Source: an uncultured Prevotella sp. (lineage in GTDB: Bacteria > Bacteroidota > Bacteroidia > Bacteroidales > Bacteroidaceae). Taken from it: a DNA stretch of 64,000 nt. Position 1 is the first letter of the stretch; every line of letters begins with the position of its first letter. The stretch lies in contig ONBG01000006.1 in NCBI GenBank assembly GCA_900316015.1, forward strand, positions 97,572-161,571. Reading direction: 5' to 3'. Below the pieces are notes generated by a model that was not told the DNA's origin, did not search any database, and saw only the letters and a list, made by a program, of their open reading frames with translations. The translations under genes were made by a program, and so were the position numbers. Below, piece by piece: positions 44,951 through 54,154 of the stretch.

Positions 44951-46699
44951 ATGAAAAGAATCATGGTTGCGCTCCTCGCAGCGCTCTGTATGAATATTCC
45001 TGCAATGGCAAAGACAAAGACGGTTACGCTGAGGTTCGTAGAGACCAGTGACGTGCACAGTAGTTTCTTCCCTTATGATTTCATCAACCGAAAGCCGAAG
45101 AAAGGGAGCTTAGCAAGAGTGGTCACTTATGTCAAAGGTCTCCGCCAGACTTACGGCAAGAACCTGATTTTAGTAGACAATGGAGATATCCTGCAAGGAC
45201 AACCCGTATGCTATTATTACAATTATGTGAGGACCGACCAACCCAATCTTGCTGCCTCCATCATCAATTACATGCGATATGACGCGGAAGCCGTGGGCAA
45301 CCATGACATTGAAACCGGGCATGCCGTATATGACAAATGGTTCAAGGAGGTAAAATGCCCCATGATCGGTGCCAATATCGTGGATGTCAAGACTGGACAA
45401 CCCTACGTCAAGCCTTATACCCTTCTCATGCGGGATGGAGTAAAGATCGCCATCTTGGGGATGATCACACCTGCTATCCCTAACTGGCTCAATGAAAGCC
45501 TATGGGAAGGACTTAGGTTTGACGACATCGTCAAATCCGCTTCCTATTGGGTCGGTTACCTTCAGGAAAACGAGCACCCTGATGTGATCATCGGACTTTT
45601 TCATTCTGGTAAGGAAGGAGGGATCAAGACAGATGGATATGAGGAAAACGAGTCGATGAACGTTGCCAAAGAGGTACCGGGCTTTGATCTTATTTTCTAT
45701 GGACACGACCATACCTGCCATCAGGACGTCATCAAAAACAAATGGGGGAAGGATGTCGTATGCCTCGACCCTGCGAACAATGCCTATCATGTCAGTGATG
45801 CCACCATCACGCTACAAATTCAAGATGGAAAGGTGGTTCACAAGGATGTCAAGGGATCGATCGTTGATGTAACGGGCTTAGAGGTTGACAAGGATTTCAT
45901 CCAACATTTCCAGTCCAATATCGATAGTGTGAACGCCTTCGTCAACCGCAAGATTGGAACTTTCGAGCATACGATTACGACCCGTGATTGCTTCTTCGGC
46001 AGTTCTGCCTTCACCGACTTCATCCATAACATGCAGTTGAAACTCACAGGGGCTGACATCTCCTTCAATGCCCCTTTGTCCTTCGACGCAAGTATCCGGC
46101 AAGGGGACGTGCACGTAAGCGACCTTTTCAACCTGTACAAATATGAGAACCAAGTATACATGCTTCGCATGACAGGCAAGGAAATCCGCCAATATTTAGA
46201 AATGAGCTATGACCTGTGGGTAAACACTATGAAGAGTCCAGACGACCCTATCATGCTCTTGAATGAGGAAACGAAAGGAGACATGCAACGGTATGGCTTT
46301 AAAAACCTAACATTCAATTTCGACAGTGCAGCAGGCATTGATTATGTAGTGGATGTCACGAAGCCAAATGGCGAGAAAGTCAAGATCCTAAAAATGAGCA
46401 ACGGGAAGCCTTTTGACGAAAAGGCGTGGTATCGGGTAGCCATGAATAGTTATCGGGGCAATGGCGGGGGAGAATTACTGACGAAAGGAGCAGGAATCCC
46501 ACATGATGAGATTCAGAAACGCATCATCTTCGAAAGCAAGCATGACCAGCGTTACTATCTCATGGAGGAAATAGAAAAAGCCGGGACAATCAATCCGCAA
46601 CCCAATAACAACTGGCGCTTTGTACCCGAAGAGTGGGCACGCCCAGCACTCGCGCGAGACCGAGCATTAATCTTTAGTCAGAAAGCAATGGAAAAATAA
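44951..46699 (+). CDS. 5'-nucleotidase / 2',3'-cyclic phosphodiesterase, UshA-like, periplasmic
   Basis: 582 residues from the ATG that gives a signal peptide (MKRIMVALLAALCMNIPAMA). Metallophosphatase motifs appear in order: ETSDVHSSFFP, LVDNGDILQGQP, GNHDIETG, LFHSGKEGG and GHDHTCH. A C-terminal substrate domain has NSYRGNGGGELL. It removes phosphate from nucleotides or related cyclic forms outside the cytoplasm, for salvage. Five bases before nudC, so probably an operon of nucleotide turnover. The longer frame from 44930 overlaps the promoter. Confidence 0.92.
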   Translation: MKRIMVALLAALCMNIPAMAKTKTVTLRFVETSDVHSSFFPYDFINRKPKKGSLARVVTYVKGLRQTYGKNLILVDNGDILQGQPVCYYYNYVRTDQPNLAASIINYMRYDAEAVGNHDIETGHAVYDKWFKEVKCPMIGANIVDVKTGQPYVKPYTLLMRDGVKIAILGMITPAIPNWLNESLWEGLRFDDIVKSASYWVGYLQENEHPDVIIGLFHSGKEGGIKTDGYEENESMNVAKEVPGFDLIFYGHDHTCHQDVIKNKWGKDVVCLDPANNAYHVSDATITLQIQDGKVVHKDVKGSIVDVTGLEVDKDFIQHFQSNIDSVNAFVNRKIGTFEHTITTRDCFFGSSAFTDFIHNMQLKLTGADISFNAPLSFDASIRQGDVHVSDLFNLYKYENQVYMLRMTGKEIRQYLEMSYDLWVNTMKSPDDPIMLLNEETKGDMQRYGFKNLTFNFDSAAGIDYVVDVTKPNGEKVKILKMSNGKPFDEKAWYRVAMNSYRGNGGGELLTKGAGIPHDEIQKRIIFESKHDQRYYLMEEIEKAGTINPQPNNNWRFVPEEWARPALARDRALIFSQKAMEK

Positions 46700-46704
46700 A
46701 AGCA

Positions 46705-47514
46705 ATGGAAAAGAAATATTGGTTTGTATTCTGCAAAGGAGACGTGATGTTGGAAAAGAGAACGGACGGTAGTGGATACACCATCCCTTTCGGGGAAGAA
46801 CCTCCCATTGAAACCAAGCCTTGGACCAACTTCCATCGAATCACTCCTTTCGAGGATGGGACGGAAGTCATGACGTTCAACATAGACCAGCCTGTCACCA
46901 ATAACCCACAATATGAGATGTGCGGATTACGCTCCTCCTACTATAAGTTACCGCTCGAGCTCTACCTGAAGGCAGGCAAATGCCTGGAGATTCTCTATTG
47001 GGACCACAACACCAAATACTGCGGGGTTTGTGGGACTCCAATGAAGATGAACTCGGACATCTCCAAGAAATGCCCGAACTGTGGAAAGGAAATATTCCCA
47101 TCCCTTGCCACTGCCGTGATCGTGCTGATTCAAAAAGGAGAAGAGGTTCTCTTGGTTCATGCGAAAAACTTCCGCAGCAACTTTTACGGACTCGTTGCAG
47201 GATTCGTTGAGACAGGAGAGACACTGGAAGAAGCCGTCTATCGTGAAGTCCGTGAGGAAACAGGACTAACAATTGCCAACCTCAAATACTTCGGAAGCCA
47301 GCCTTGGCCTTATCCCAGTGGACTGATGGTGGGGTTCTTCGCAGATTATGTGAGTGGGGAAATCACCATCCAGAGAAGTGAGCTTAGAGATGGAGGATGG
47401 TATCATCGTAAGCACCTGCCCACCATTCCAGAGAAGCTCAGCATCGCTCGGAAATTAATTGATGCCTGGCTCAGCTCTTTTAGAGACCAAGAACCACAGA
47501 AAGAGGGTCGTTAA
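46705..47514 (+). CDS. nudC: NAD+ diphosphatase / NAD-RNA decapping Nudix enzyme
   Basis: 269 residues. A zinc ribbon (CGVCGTPMKMNSDISKKCPNC, about 108-128) precedes the Nudix box GFVETGETLEEAVYREVREETG near 170-191. The NADH pyrophosphatase signature SQPWPYPSGLM follows near 203. Together these identify NudC, which cleaves NAD(H) and removes NAD caps from RNA. Co-transcribed with the UshA-like gene. It ends 1 base from the convergent YhcH-like gene, with no space for a terminator between them. Confidence 0.95.
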   Translation: MEKKYWFVFCKGDVMLEKRTDGSGYTIPFGEEPPIETKPWTNFHRITPFEDGTEVMTFNIDQPVTNNPQYEMCGLRSSYYKLPLELYLKAGKCLEILYWDHNTKYCGVCGTPMKMNSDISKKCPNCGKEIFPSLATAVIVLIQKGEEVLLVHAKNFRSNFYGLVAGFVETGETLEEAVYREVREETGLTIANLKYFGSQPWPYPSGLMVGFFADYVSGEITIQRSELRDGGWYHRKHLPTIPEKLSIARKLIDAWLSSFRDQEPQKEGR

Positions 47515-47515
47515 C

Positions 47516-48175
47516 TTAGTCCTTATAGTCTACCTTCACGACAACGACACGAATGTGTTGGTCATTTGTCTTCGGTGAGTTGACCTTGGCTATATGCCAG
47601 TCACCAGGGAAGAAGATAAAGAAATGCTTGGGGTCGCTATCCAAGAACTTCGTCCTTTTGACATCATAGTCATAATGAATCGCATCCGGACGGTAACTAC
47701 AGTTCGGCTTACTTGTCAAGTGATCCAGGATCCCAAAGCGTTCCACGCCCTTCACGACATACTGAAAGTCGATGTGATGATAATGGCTCTCGCTGCCCCG
47801 TTTCTCTAAGGGCCCATTCACATCATCCTCCACGCTTGCCACTAGAGAAGACCCCTCGATAGGATGCCTCCCCTTGGGCAGAGCCAACAAGTCGGTCTTT
47901 GCCAGCCATTGAAACAATGCTTTCCATTGCTCTGGGTTCTTCTGATATTGTAAATAGAACTCCGTTGCATTGACGCTGGGATCAGGGTCAGCCCCATGGT
48001 ATCCATTACGCCACTCCCCTCTCTTCAGCCATTTTGCTGCTTTCTTATTCAAAGATCGGTCCTGATAGACGCGCGTATAATAGCCTTTTGCGCTCAACAC
48101 TTTATCCAGACCTTCTTGGGCAGGGGCCTCTAAGCCAAGCAAAAGCAAGACAATGAGAATCAGCAGTTTTTTCAT
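47516..48175 (-). CDS. YhcH/YjgK/YiaL (DUF386) family protein with signal peptide
   Basis: 219 residues from the ATG at 48175; the frame is open upstream but runs through the tRNA genes. Signal peptide (MKKLLILIVLLLLGLEAPAQ), so secreted to the periplasm, unlike the classical cytoplasmic members. Cupin-like motifs are ESHYHHIDFQYVVKGVERFG near 125-145 and FFIFFPGDWHIAKV near 190, whose histidines and glutamate likely bind a metal. Relatives include sialic-acid-linked YhcH. It lies immediately downstream of tRNA-Thr and tRNA-Gly and is probably transcribed with them. Confidence 0.85.
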   Translation of the reverse strand: MKKLLILIVLLLLGLEAPAQEGLDKVLSAKGYYTRVYQDRSLNKKAAKWLKRGEWRNGYHGADPDPSVNATEFYLQYQKNPEQWKALFQWLAKTDLLALPKGRHPIEGSSLVASVEDDVNGPLEKRGSESHYHHIDFQYVVKGVERFGILDHLTSKPNCSYRPDAIHYDYDVKRTKFLDSDPKHFFIFFPGDWHIAKVNSPKTNDQHIRVVVVKVDYKD

Positions 48176-48198
48176 GATTTGTTCTAAGTGAGACTTGG

Positions 48199-48271
48199 AG
48201 CGGTAAACGGGACTCGGACCCGCGACCTTCGGCTTGGGAAGCCAACGCTCTACCAACTGAGCTATTACCGC
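48199..48271 (-). tRNA. tRNA-Gly (anticodon CCC)
   Basis: Full cloverleaf on the minus strand: acceptor GCGGTAA/TTACCGC, D arm GCTC..GAGC, anticodon loop TTCCCAA, T arm GCGGG/CCCGT. CCA is encoded directly after (48196-48198), unlike the tRNA-Thr beside it. Confidence 0.95.
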
Positions 48272-48295
48272 AATCGCTATTTTAGGAAAATATAG

Positions 48296-48368
48296 AGCCG
48301 ATACTCGGACTCGAACCGAGGACCTATTCATTACGAATGAATTGCTCTACCAACTGAGCCATATCGGC
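48296..48368 (-). tRNA. tRNA-Thr (anticodon CGT)
   Basis: Acceptor GCCGATA/TATCGGC, D arm GCTC..GAGC, anticodon stem ATTCA/TGAAT with loop TTCGTAA, T arm CTCGG/CCGAG. CCA is not encoded. Leads the unit tRNA-Thr, tRNA-Gly, YhcH-like gene. Confidence 0.95.
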
Positions 48369-48391
48369 ACTTACTTGTGCAAATGCGGATG

Positions 48392-48423
48392 CAAAGGTAA
48401 TTGTTTTTTTTAGAAGCACCAAA
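48392..48423 (-). promoter_or_regulatory. Promoter of the tRNA-Thr/tRNA-Gly unit
   Basis: TTTG at 48420-48423, 20 bases, TACCTTTG at 48392-48399 on the minus strand, an exact consensus match. Confidence 0.75.
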
Positions 48424-48460
48424 TATTTAACGCCATTTTTTCTAAATAACAACGTAAACT

Positions 48461-48492
48461 TTTGATGTTATCATAATTTTTCCTTACTTTTG
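48461..48492 (+). promoter_or_regulatory. Promoter of the UDP-glucuronate epimerase/ugd operon
   Basis: TTTG at 48461-48464, 20 bases, TACTTTTG at 48485-48492. Start codon 33 bases further on. Confidence 0.75.
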
Positions 48493-48525
48493 CAGTCGAA
48501 TGAGGTTTAGAATGACCCAAAGAAG

Positions 48526-49506
48526 ATGAAGATACTGATTACTGGAGCAGCAGGCTTTATTGGCTCAAAATTAGCATACAAGCTCACCCAACGTGGAGAC
48601 GAGGTTGTCGGGATCGATAACCTCAATGATTACTATGATGTCCGACTGAAAGAGGCAAGACTGAAATTCTTCGGCAATGGCTGGCGCTTTATCCGCATGG
48701 ATATCGCAGATAAGGAAGCTATCGACCGCCTTTTCGACGAGGAACGGTTCGACAAGGTGATGAACTTGGCTGCACAAGCCGGAGTGCGCTATTCCATTGT
48801 CAATCCTTATGCTTACTTGGAGAGCAACATACATGGATTCCTCAATATCCTGGAAGCTTGCCGACACCATCAAGTAGGGTACCTTGTATACGCTTCTTCA
48901 AGCAGTGTTTATGGAATGAACACAAAAGTCCCATTCAATGAGGAAGACGTGGTCGTCAGTCCTGTGAGTCTCTATGCAGCCAGCAAGAAAAGTGACGAAC
49001 TGATGGCACATGCCTATTCTAAGCTCTACGGTTTCGCCACCACGGGATTGAGATATTTCACGGTCTATGGTCCTTGGGGACGTCCAGACATGGCACCGTT
49101 CAAGTTTACCAAGCTCATCCTTAACGGGCAGCCCATCCAAGTATTTAACCACGGCAACCTGAGTCGTGACTTCACCTACATAGACGACATCGTAGAGGGC
49201 ACCGTCAAAGTGATAGACAAGCAGCCCGTGGCAAGCGAATGCCCCCACCAAGTCCCTGCCCAAATCTATAATATCGGGTGCTCCCATCCCGTTTCCCTCA
49301 TGGATTTCATTCACGAAATAGAACATGCATGTGGAAAAAAAGCCCAAAAGGAATTTATGCCTATGCAGCAAGGAGATGTCTATCAAACCTATGCAGACAC
49401 TTCAAAACTGGAGAAGGCTTTTGGGTATAAACCACAAGTTGAGCTGCATGAAGGCATCCAAAAACTGGTGGAATGGTACATGAGCCCCCTGAACCCGCTC
49501 TCATAA
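48526..49506 (+). CDS. UDP-glucuronate 4-epimerase-type NAD-dependent epimerase
   Basis: 326 residues of the extended short-chain dehydrogenase fold. The NAD-binding [14 protein letters not shown] is at 7-20, the characteristic [15 protein letters not shown] near 32, and catalytic YAASK in [12 protein letters not shown] near 149. [16 protein letters not shown] is typical of the CapI/GAE class. It would interconvert UDP-glucuronate and UDP-galacturonate for surface polysaccharides. Directly followed by ugd (25-base gap), which makes its substrate. So the cell can make galacturonate-containing glycans as well as eat pectin. Confidence 0.9.
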   Translation: MKILITGAAGFIGSKLAYKLTQRGDEVVGIDNLNDYYDVRLKEARLKFFGNGWRFIRMDIADKEAIDRLFDEERFDKVMNLAAQAGVRYSIVNPYAYLESNIHGFLNILEACRHHQVGYLVYASSSSVYGMNTKVPFNEEDVVVSPVSLYAASKKSDELMAHAYSKLYGFATTGLRYFTVYGPWGRPDMAPFKFTKLILNGQPIQVFNHGNLSRDFTYIDDIVEGTVKVIDKQPVASECPHQVPAQIYNIGCSHPVSLMDFIHEIEHACGKKAQKEFMPMQQGDVYQTYADTSKLEKAFGYKPQVELHEGIQKLVEWYMSPLNPLS

Positions 49507-49531
49507 AAATGAATATATAAAGGTTTACGAT

Positions 49532-50779
49532 ATGATAAATCACGGCATAAAAATAGCAGTGGCAGGGACAGGCTACGTAGGATTAAGCATTGCAACCCTG
49601 CTCAGCCAACATCATCAGGTAAAAGCTGTTGATGTCATCCCTGAAAAAGTAGATTTGATCAATCACCATCGGTCTCCGATCCAGGACGAATACATTGAGA
49701 AATATCTCTCAGAGAAAGACCTCAATCTTGAAGCAACACTCGACGGAGTTTCTGCCTATCGGGATGCTGACTTTGTTGTCATAGCCACCCCTACCAACTA
49801 CGATCCAGTGAAGAACTACTTCGACACCAGTCATGTAGAAGAGGTGATAGAACTGGTCAGGAAGGTCAACCCAAACGCCATCATGGTTATCAAGTCGACG
49901 ATCCCCGTTGGATACACGGTTAGCATCCGCAAGCGATACCAATGTGACAACATCATCTTCGCACCGGAATTCCTGCGCGAAAGCAAGGCTTTGTACGATA
50001 ACCTTTATCCAAGTCGTATCATCGTGGGTCGACCAGAAGGAGACAAGCGCTTGGACGAGGCAGCTCATACCTTTGCCGATCTCCTGCAAGAGGGAGCCCT
50101 GAAAGAAGACATACCGACACTATTCATGGGACTGACCGAGGCAGAGGCTGTCAAGCTTTTTGCCAACACTTATTTAGCACTGCGCGTCAGTTATTTCAAT
50201 GAGCTGGATACCTATGCAGAGATCAAAGGACTTAATACCAAAGAAATCATAGATGGCGTGGGATTAGATCCGCGCATTGGTACCTTCTACAATAACCCTT
50301 CCTTTGGATACGGAGGATATTGCCTACCTAAAGACACCAAGCAGTTGCTTGCCAATTATGCTGATGTCCCAGAAAACCTCATCCAGGCCATAGTAGAGAG
50401 CAACCGAACCAGGAAGGATTTCATTGCAAATCGAGTATTGGAGAAAGCGGGGTATTACACGGCCAATGGCAGGTGGAATGAGAAAATGGAACATCCATGC
50501 ACCATAGGCGTATATCGGCTAACGATGAAAAGCAATTCAGACAATTTCAGGCAAAGCAGCATACAAGGCGTCATGAAAAGGATCAAGGCGAAAGGTGCTA
50601 CCGTTATTGTCTATGAGCCCACCTTAAAAGACGGAGACACCTTCTTTGGCAGTAAGGTCGTTAACGACCTCGAAACTTTCAAGAAACAGTGCCATGCCAT
50701 CATCGCCAACCGGTATGATCCATGCCTGGATGATGTCAAGGAAAAGGTATATACGCGTGATATCTTCAGAAGAGACTAA
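49532..50779 (+). CDS. ugd: UDP-glucose 6-dehydrogenase
   Basis: 415 residues. N-terminal NAD domain with [20 protein letters not shown], then [12 protein letters not shown] and KSTIPVGYT. Catalytic cysteine in [15 protein letters not shown] near residue 268. C-terminal UDP-binding domain ends near [18 protein letters not shown]. It oxidises UDP-glucose twice to UDP-glucuronate using NAD+. Pairs with the 4-epimerase upstream, so the operon yields UDP-galacturonate. The sequence belongs to the shorter class seen in gammaproteobacterial Ugd. Confidence 0.94.
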   Translation: MINHGIKIAVAGTGYVGLSIATLLSQHHQVKAVDVIPEKVDLINHHRSPIQDEYIEKYLSEKDLNLEATLDGVSAYRDADFVVIATPTNYDPVKNYFDTSHVEEVIELVRKVNPNAIMVIKSTIPVGYTVSIRKRYQCDNIIFAPEFLRESKALYDNLYPSRIIVGRPEGDKRLDEAAHTFADLLQEGALKEDIPTLFMGLTEAEAVKLFANTYLALRVSYFNELDTYAEIKGLNTKEIIDGVGLDPRIGTFYNNPSFGYGGYCLPKDTKQLLANYADVPENLIQAIVESNRTRKDFIANRVLEKAGYYTANGRWNEKMEHPCTIGVYRLTMKSNSDNFRQSSIQGVMKRIKAKGATVIVYEPTLKDGDTFFGSKVVNDLETFKKQCHAIIANRYDPCLDDVKEKVYTRDIFRRD

Positions 50780-51264
50780 TGAGGATGATTCTTCCTTCCT
50801 CAAGGAGCGTAACTTCTTGTACATCATTCTCTCATCGTCCATTGCGATGATGGTTTCTGATAGGTTCCTATCATCAACGGGAGATCACATTCAAGAAGCA
50901 TGAAGAAGATGAAACATTGATCAAGAATAGGTGTAGCAATGTAAATGTCATAAAGACAAACGCTTTGTAGTAACAGTTCCCTATTATGTTAATACTATTA
51001 ATTATTTTTTGCGTAAAAGTAGTTATACCCGGACTGTGAAGTTCGGGTTCACGTTTTCCGAGGCGATGGTAAGACGGGGGCATTACTGGACCAATGTTTA
51101 TTTCATTGATTTTTTTGCAAATAGGTTGACAGGTTGTCAAACCCCAGTGTTTATCGGGCTTGCAACCTGATTTGAGGTTGACAAAGGTTGACACGAGGTT
51201 GACAAAAGAAGATTTAGAAGTTTTGCACATCTCATCTCATTCAATCAAAAAAGCAGGAAAACAA
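50780..51264. other. Intergenic block with hairpins and direct repeats, no convincing gene
   Basis: Holds a 16-base palindrome TGATAGG-TT-CCTATCA (50858-50873) and a 9-pair hairpin ACCCGGACT-GTGA-AGTTCGGGT (51027-51048). It also holds four AGGTTGACA words (51123-51204). A minus-strand frame of 118 codons (50874-51230) has no usual start context and is built partly from the repeats, so it is not called as a gene. Confidence 0.5.
51123..51204. repeat. AGGTTGACA direct repeats at helical spacing
   Basis: Copies at 51123-51131, 51175-51183, 51185-51193 and 51196-51204. The last three are spaced 10 and 11 bases, so they face the same side of the helix. They end 60 bases upstream of the rfbC promoter. 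Confidence 0.7.
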
Positions 51265-51295
51265 TTGATGGTCTCATATATTTTTCTTACTTTTG
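51265..51295 (+). promoter_or_regulatory. Promoter of the rfbC-rfbD-rfbB operon
   Basis: TTG at 51265-51267, 20 bases, TACTTTTG at 51288-51295. Confidence 0.7.
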
Positions 51296-51332
51296 CATTC
51301 ATAACCAACAGGATATAAGGAAAACGTCAATT

Positions 51333-51908
51333 ATGAACGTAATCAAAACAAACATCGAAGGCGTAGTCATTATTGAGCCTCGTATCTTCCTTGATGAACG
51401 GGGATATTTCTACGAGTCTTACAACCAGCAAGAATTCGACGAGAAGATACGACCCGTACGCTTCGTACAAGACAACCAGAGCAAGTCAACATATGGAGTG
51501 CTCCGTGGCCTTCATTTCCAGAAAGACGAGCATTCCCAAAGCAAGCTCGTGAGGGTTGTGGAAGGCCGGGTTCTCGATGTTGCCGTTGACATCCGACAAG
51601 GGTCCCCTACTTTCGGACAACATGTGGCTGTAGAATTGTCATCCGAGAACCAGAGACAATTCTTCATCCCGAAAGGATTTGCACATGGATTCTCTGTCCT
51701 CAGCGAAACGGCTGTGTTCCAATATAAATGCGATGAGTTCTACTGTCCGGAAAGCGAGGGAGCCATTGCATGGGATGACCCTGCCCTACATATCGACTGG
51801 AAAATTCCGTCAGAGAAAGTAATCTTGTCGCCCAAAGATTCTCATCACCCTCCGCTGAAAGACTCTGATTACCTTTTCGATTACGGAAAGGACTATTATC
51901 GGTTATAA
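51333..51908 (+). CDS. rfbC: dTDP-4-dehydrorhamnose 3,5-epimerase
   Basis: 191 residues, cupin fold, usual length. Motifs: DERGYFYESYNQQEF near residue 22, VLRGLHFQKDEHSQSKLVR near 58 with the catalytic histidine in GLHFQ, and FFIPKGFAHGFSVLSE near 115. It converts dTDP-4-keto-6-deoxyglucose to the 4-keto-rhamnose isomer. First of three dTDP-rhamnose genes in one operon; rfbA (glucose-1-phosphate thymidylyltransferase) is not in the window. Confidence 0.95.
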   Translation: MNVIKTNIEGVVIIEPRIFLDERGYFYESYNQQEFDEKIRPVRFVQDNQSKSTYGVLRGLHFQKDEHSQSKLVRVVEGRVLDVAVDIRQGSPTFGQHVAVELSSENQRQFFIPKGFAHGFSVLSETAVFQYKCDEFYCPESEGAIAWDDPALHIDWKIPSEKVILSPKDSHHPPLKDSDYLFDYGKDYYRL

Positions 51909-51949
51909 AGAAAGGATCATCCATCAGATAGTTTATAAAATATCAATTC

Positions 51950-52843
51950 ATGAATATATTAGTGACAGGTGCCAATGGACAACTTGGCAACGAAATCCAA
52001 AGGGCTTCCAAGAACAGCAACGACCATTATATCTTCACGGATGTCTGTGAAGGTTATCGCCATCTTGATATCACGAACCTGCAAGATATCTGTATGCTGG
52101 TAAAGGAAGAGAATGTGAGATGCATCATCAATTGTGCGGCATGGACCAATGTCGACAAGGCAGAAAGTTGCCCTGAGCTTGTCGAGACCTTGAACGCTGA
52201 CGCACCGGAACACCTTGCCATTGCCATGAGAGAGGTCAATGGCTTGTTAGTCCATATCAGCACAGACTATGTCTTCGGAGGCGTCGCTTACAATACGCCC
52301 TGCAAGGAGGACCAAAAGGGGACTCCTACCGGTGTCTATGGCCTGACGAAACTGCATGGAGAACAGAAGATCATTGCCTCAGGGGTCAAGCACCTGATCA
52401 TCAGGACGTCATGGTTGTACTCAGAATACGGGCATAACTTCCTGAAGACCATGCTCAACCTCACGTCTACCCATACGCAACTGAAAGTAGTCTTCGACCA
52501 ATGCGGCACTCCTACCTATGCGGGGGATCTTGCAAAGACCATCTTCTACATCATCGAGCATAGGAAATACGACGGGAATGAGGGTATCTTTCATTTCTCC
52601 AACGAAGGAGTTTGCTCATGGTATGACTTTGCCAAGAAGATTGCATCCTTGGCAGGGCATCATCAATGCGACATACAACCTTGCCACAGTGATGAGTTTC
52701 CATCACCTGTCACCCGTCCTGCTTATTCCGTCCTCGACAAGACGAAGATCAAGAAGACCTTCGGCATCCAGATTCCCTATTGGGAGGACGCACTCATCAC
52801 CTGCATGCAAAACATGGGTGAGATCAAAGAGAAATCAATATGA
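51950..52843 (+). CDS. rfbD: dTDP-4-dehydrorhamnose reductase
   Basis: 297 residues. NAD(P)-binding NILVTGANGQLGNEI at the N-terminus, CIINCAAWTNVDKAE near residue 60, STDYVFGG near 105, catalytic YGLTKLHGE near 127. Reduces the 4-keto group to give dTDP-L-rhamnose. Forty-one bases after rfbC. Its stop codon region overlaps the first codons of a longer reading of rfbB, so the two are probably translationally coupled. Confidence 0.95.
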   Translation: MNILVTGANGQLGNEIQRASKNSNDHYIFTDVCEGYRHLDITNLQDICMLVKEENVRCIINCAAWTNVDKAESCPELVETLNADAPEHLAIAMREVNGLLVHISTDYVFGGVAYNTPCKEDQKGTPTGVYGLTKLHGEQKIIASGVKHLIIRTSWLYSEYGHNFLKTMLNLTSTHTQLKVVFDQCGTPTYAGDLAKTIFYIIEHRKYDGNEGIFHFSNEGVCSWYDFAKKIASLAGHHQCDIQPCHSDEFPSPVTRPAYSVLDKTKIKKTFGIQIPYWEDALITCMQNMGEIKEKSI

Positions 52844-52875
52844 TCCATTGTCCCATTTCGAAAAGACAGACAACC

Positions 52876-54015
52876 ATGAACTATAAAAGAAGCATTATCA
52901 TCACTGGCGGAGCTGGATTCATCGGTTCCCATGTCGTTAGACTGTTCGTCAACAAATATCCGGATTACCATATCATCAATTTGGACAAATTAACCTACGC
53001 CGGTAATCTTGCCAACCTCAAGGACATTGAGGACAAGCCCAATTATACTTTCGTCAAAGGGGATATCTGTGACTTTCCCCTGATTAACCGCCTGCTGCCA
53101 GAATATCATGTGGATGGAATCATCCACTTGGCTGCCGAAAGCCATGTCGACCGTTCCATCAAGGATCCCTTTACCTTTGCACATACCAATGTCATGGGAA
53201 CGCTGACTCTCCTGCAAGCTTGCAAGCTCTACTGGGAATCCTTACCCGAAGGATATGAGGGAAAACGCTTCTACCATATCTCCACGGATGAAGTGTATGG
53301 TGCCCTTGACATCACTCATCCAGAAGGGATCGAGTCACCGTTCACGACAAAGGCTTCTTCTGAGCACCACCATGCTTACGGGACCCAGTTCTTTACAGAA
53401 GAAACCAAATACCAGCCCCATAGTCCCTACTCCGCATCTAAGGCTTCTTCCGACCATTTCGTACGCGCCTTCCACGACACTTATGGACTGCCGACGATCG
53501 TGACCAATTGCTCAAACAACTATGGTCCCTACCAATTCCCAGAAAAGCTCATCCCCCTTTTCATCAATAACATACGCCACCACAAGCCACTGCCTGTCTA
53601 TGGAGAAGGGCTCAACGTACGCGACTGGTTATATGTTGAAGACCATGCCCGCGCCATTGACCTGATCTTCCATCAGGGGCAAATTGCCAATACGTATAAT
53701 ATCGGGGGCTTTAACGAGTGGAAGAACATCGACATTGTCAAATTACTCATCAAGACTACCGACCGTCTGTTAGGAAGAAAAGAAAACGAAGACTTGTCGC
53801 TGATCACTCATGTGACCGACAGGAAGGGACATGACCTTCGCTATGCCATCGACTCTCGTAAACTCCAACGGGAACTTGGATGGGAGCCTAGCCTCCAATT
53901 TGAGGAGGGAATCGAAAAGACAGTGCTATGGTATCTTGACCATCAAGACTGGATGGATAACGTCACTTCAGGCGACTATCAAAAATATTACGAGAACATG
54001 TACGGAAACAGGTAA
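52876..54015 (+). CDS. rfbB: dTDP-glucose 4,6-dehydratase
   Basis: 379 residues from the ATG of MNYKRSIIITGGAGFIGSHV; a start at 52840 would overlap rfbD by 4 bases and add 12 unlikely residues. Motifs: HLAAESHVDRSI near 82, STDEVYGAL near 132, catalytic YSASKASSDH near 184, and NNYGPYQFPEKLIPL near 208. It makes dTDP-4-keto-6-deoxyglucose, the first committed step to rhamnose. About 20-30 residues longer than enteric RfbB because of an insert around HPEGIESPFTTKASSEHHHA. Confidence 0.95.
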   Translation: MNYKRSIIITGGAGFIGSHVVRLFVNKYPDYHIINLDKLTYAGNLANLKDIEDKPNYTFVKGDICDFPLINRLLPEYHVDGIIHLAAESHVDRSIKDPFTFAHTNVMGTLTLLQACKLYWESLPEGYEGKRFYHISTDEVYGALDITHPEGIESPFTTKASSEHHHAYGTQFFTEETKYQPHSPYSASKASSDHFVRAFHDTYGLPTIVTNCSNNYGPYQFPEKLIPLFINNIRHHKPLPVYGEGLNVRDWLYVEDHARAIDLIFHQGQIANTYNIGGFNEWKNIDIVKLLIKTTDRLLGRKENEDLSLITHVTDRKGHDLRYAIDSRKLQRELGWEPSLQFEEGIEKTVLWYLDHQDWMDNVTSGDYQKYYENMYGNR

Positions 54016-54079
54016 TGCCCAATCTCATCTAATTAAGTTTAATTAACGCGTTTTGAGAACAACGTGCATAGTTTTTTTG

Positions 54080-54087
54080 TAATTTTG
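54080..54087 (+). promoter_or_regulatory. -7 box of the rpoD promoter
   Basis: TAATTTTG, 67 bases before the start codon. A TTTG at 54052-54055 is 24 bases away, longer than usual. Confidence 0.45.
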
Positions 54088-54154
54088 CACTGTTTTAGGT
54101 ATAATATTTGTTATTAGCTTGAAGATCAAACAGTTAGAAGATTAAGGTTGAAAG

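Noticed and set aside
50874-51230. 118-codon minus-strand frame between ugd and rfbC
   Set aside because: It is largely made of the AGGTTGACA repeats and hairpin sequence, has no promoter or ribosome site, and no recognisable protein pattern.
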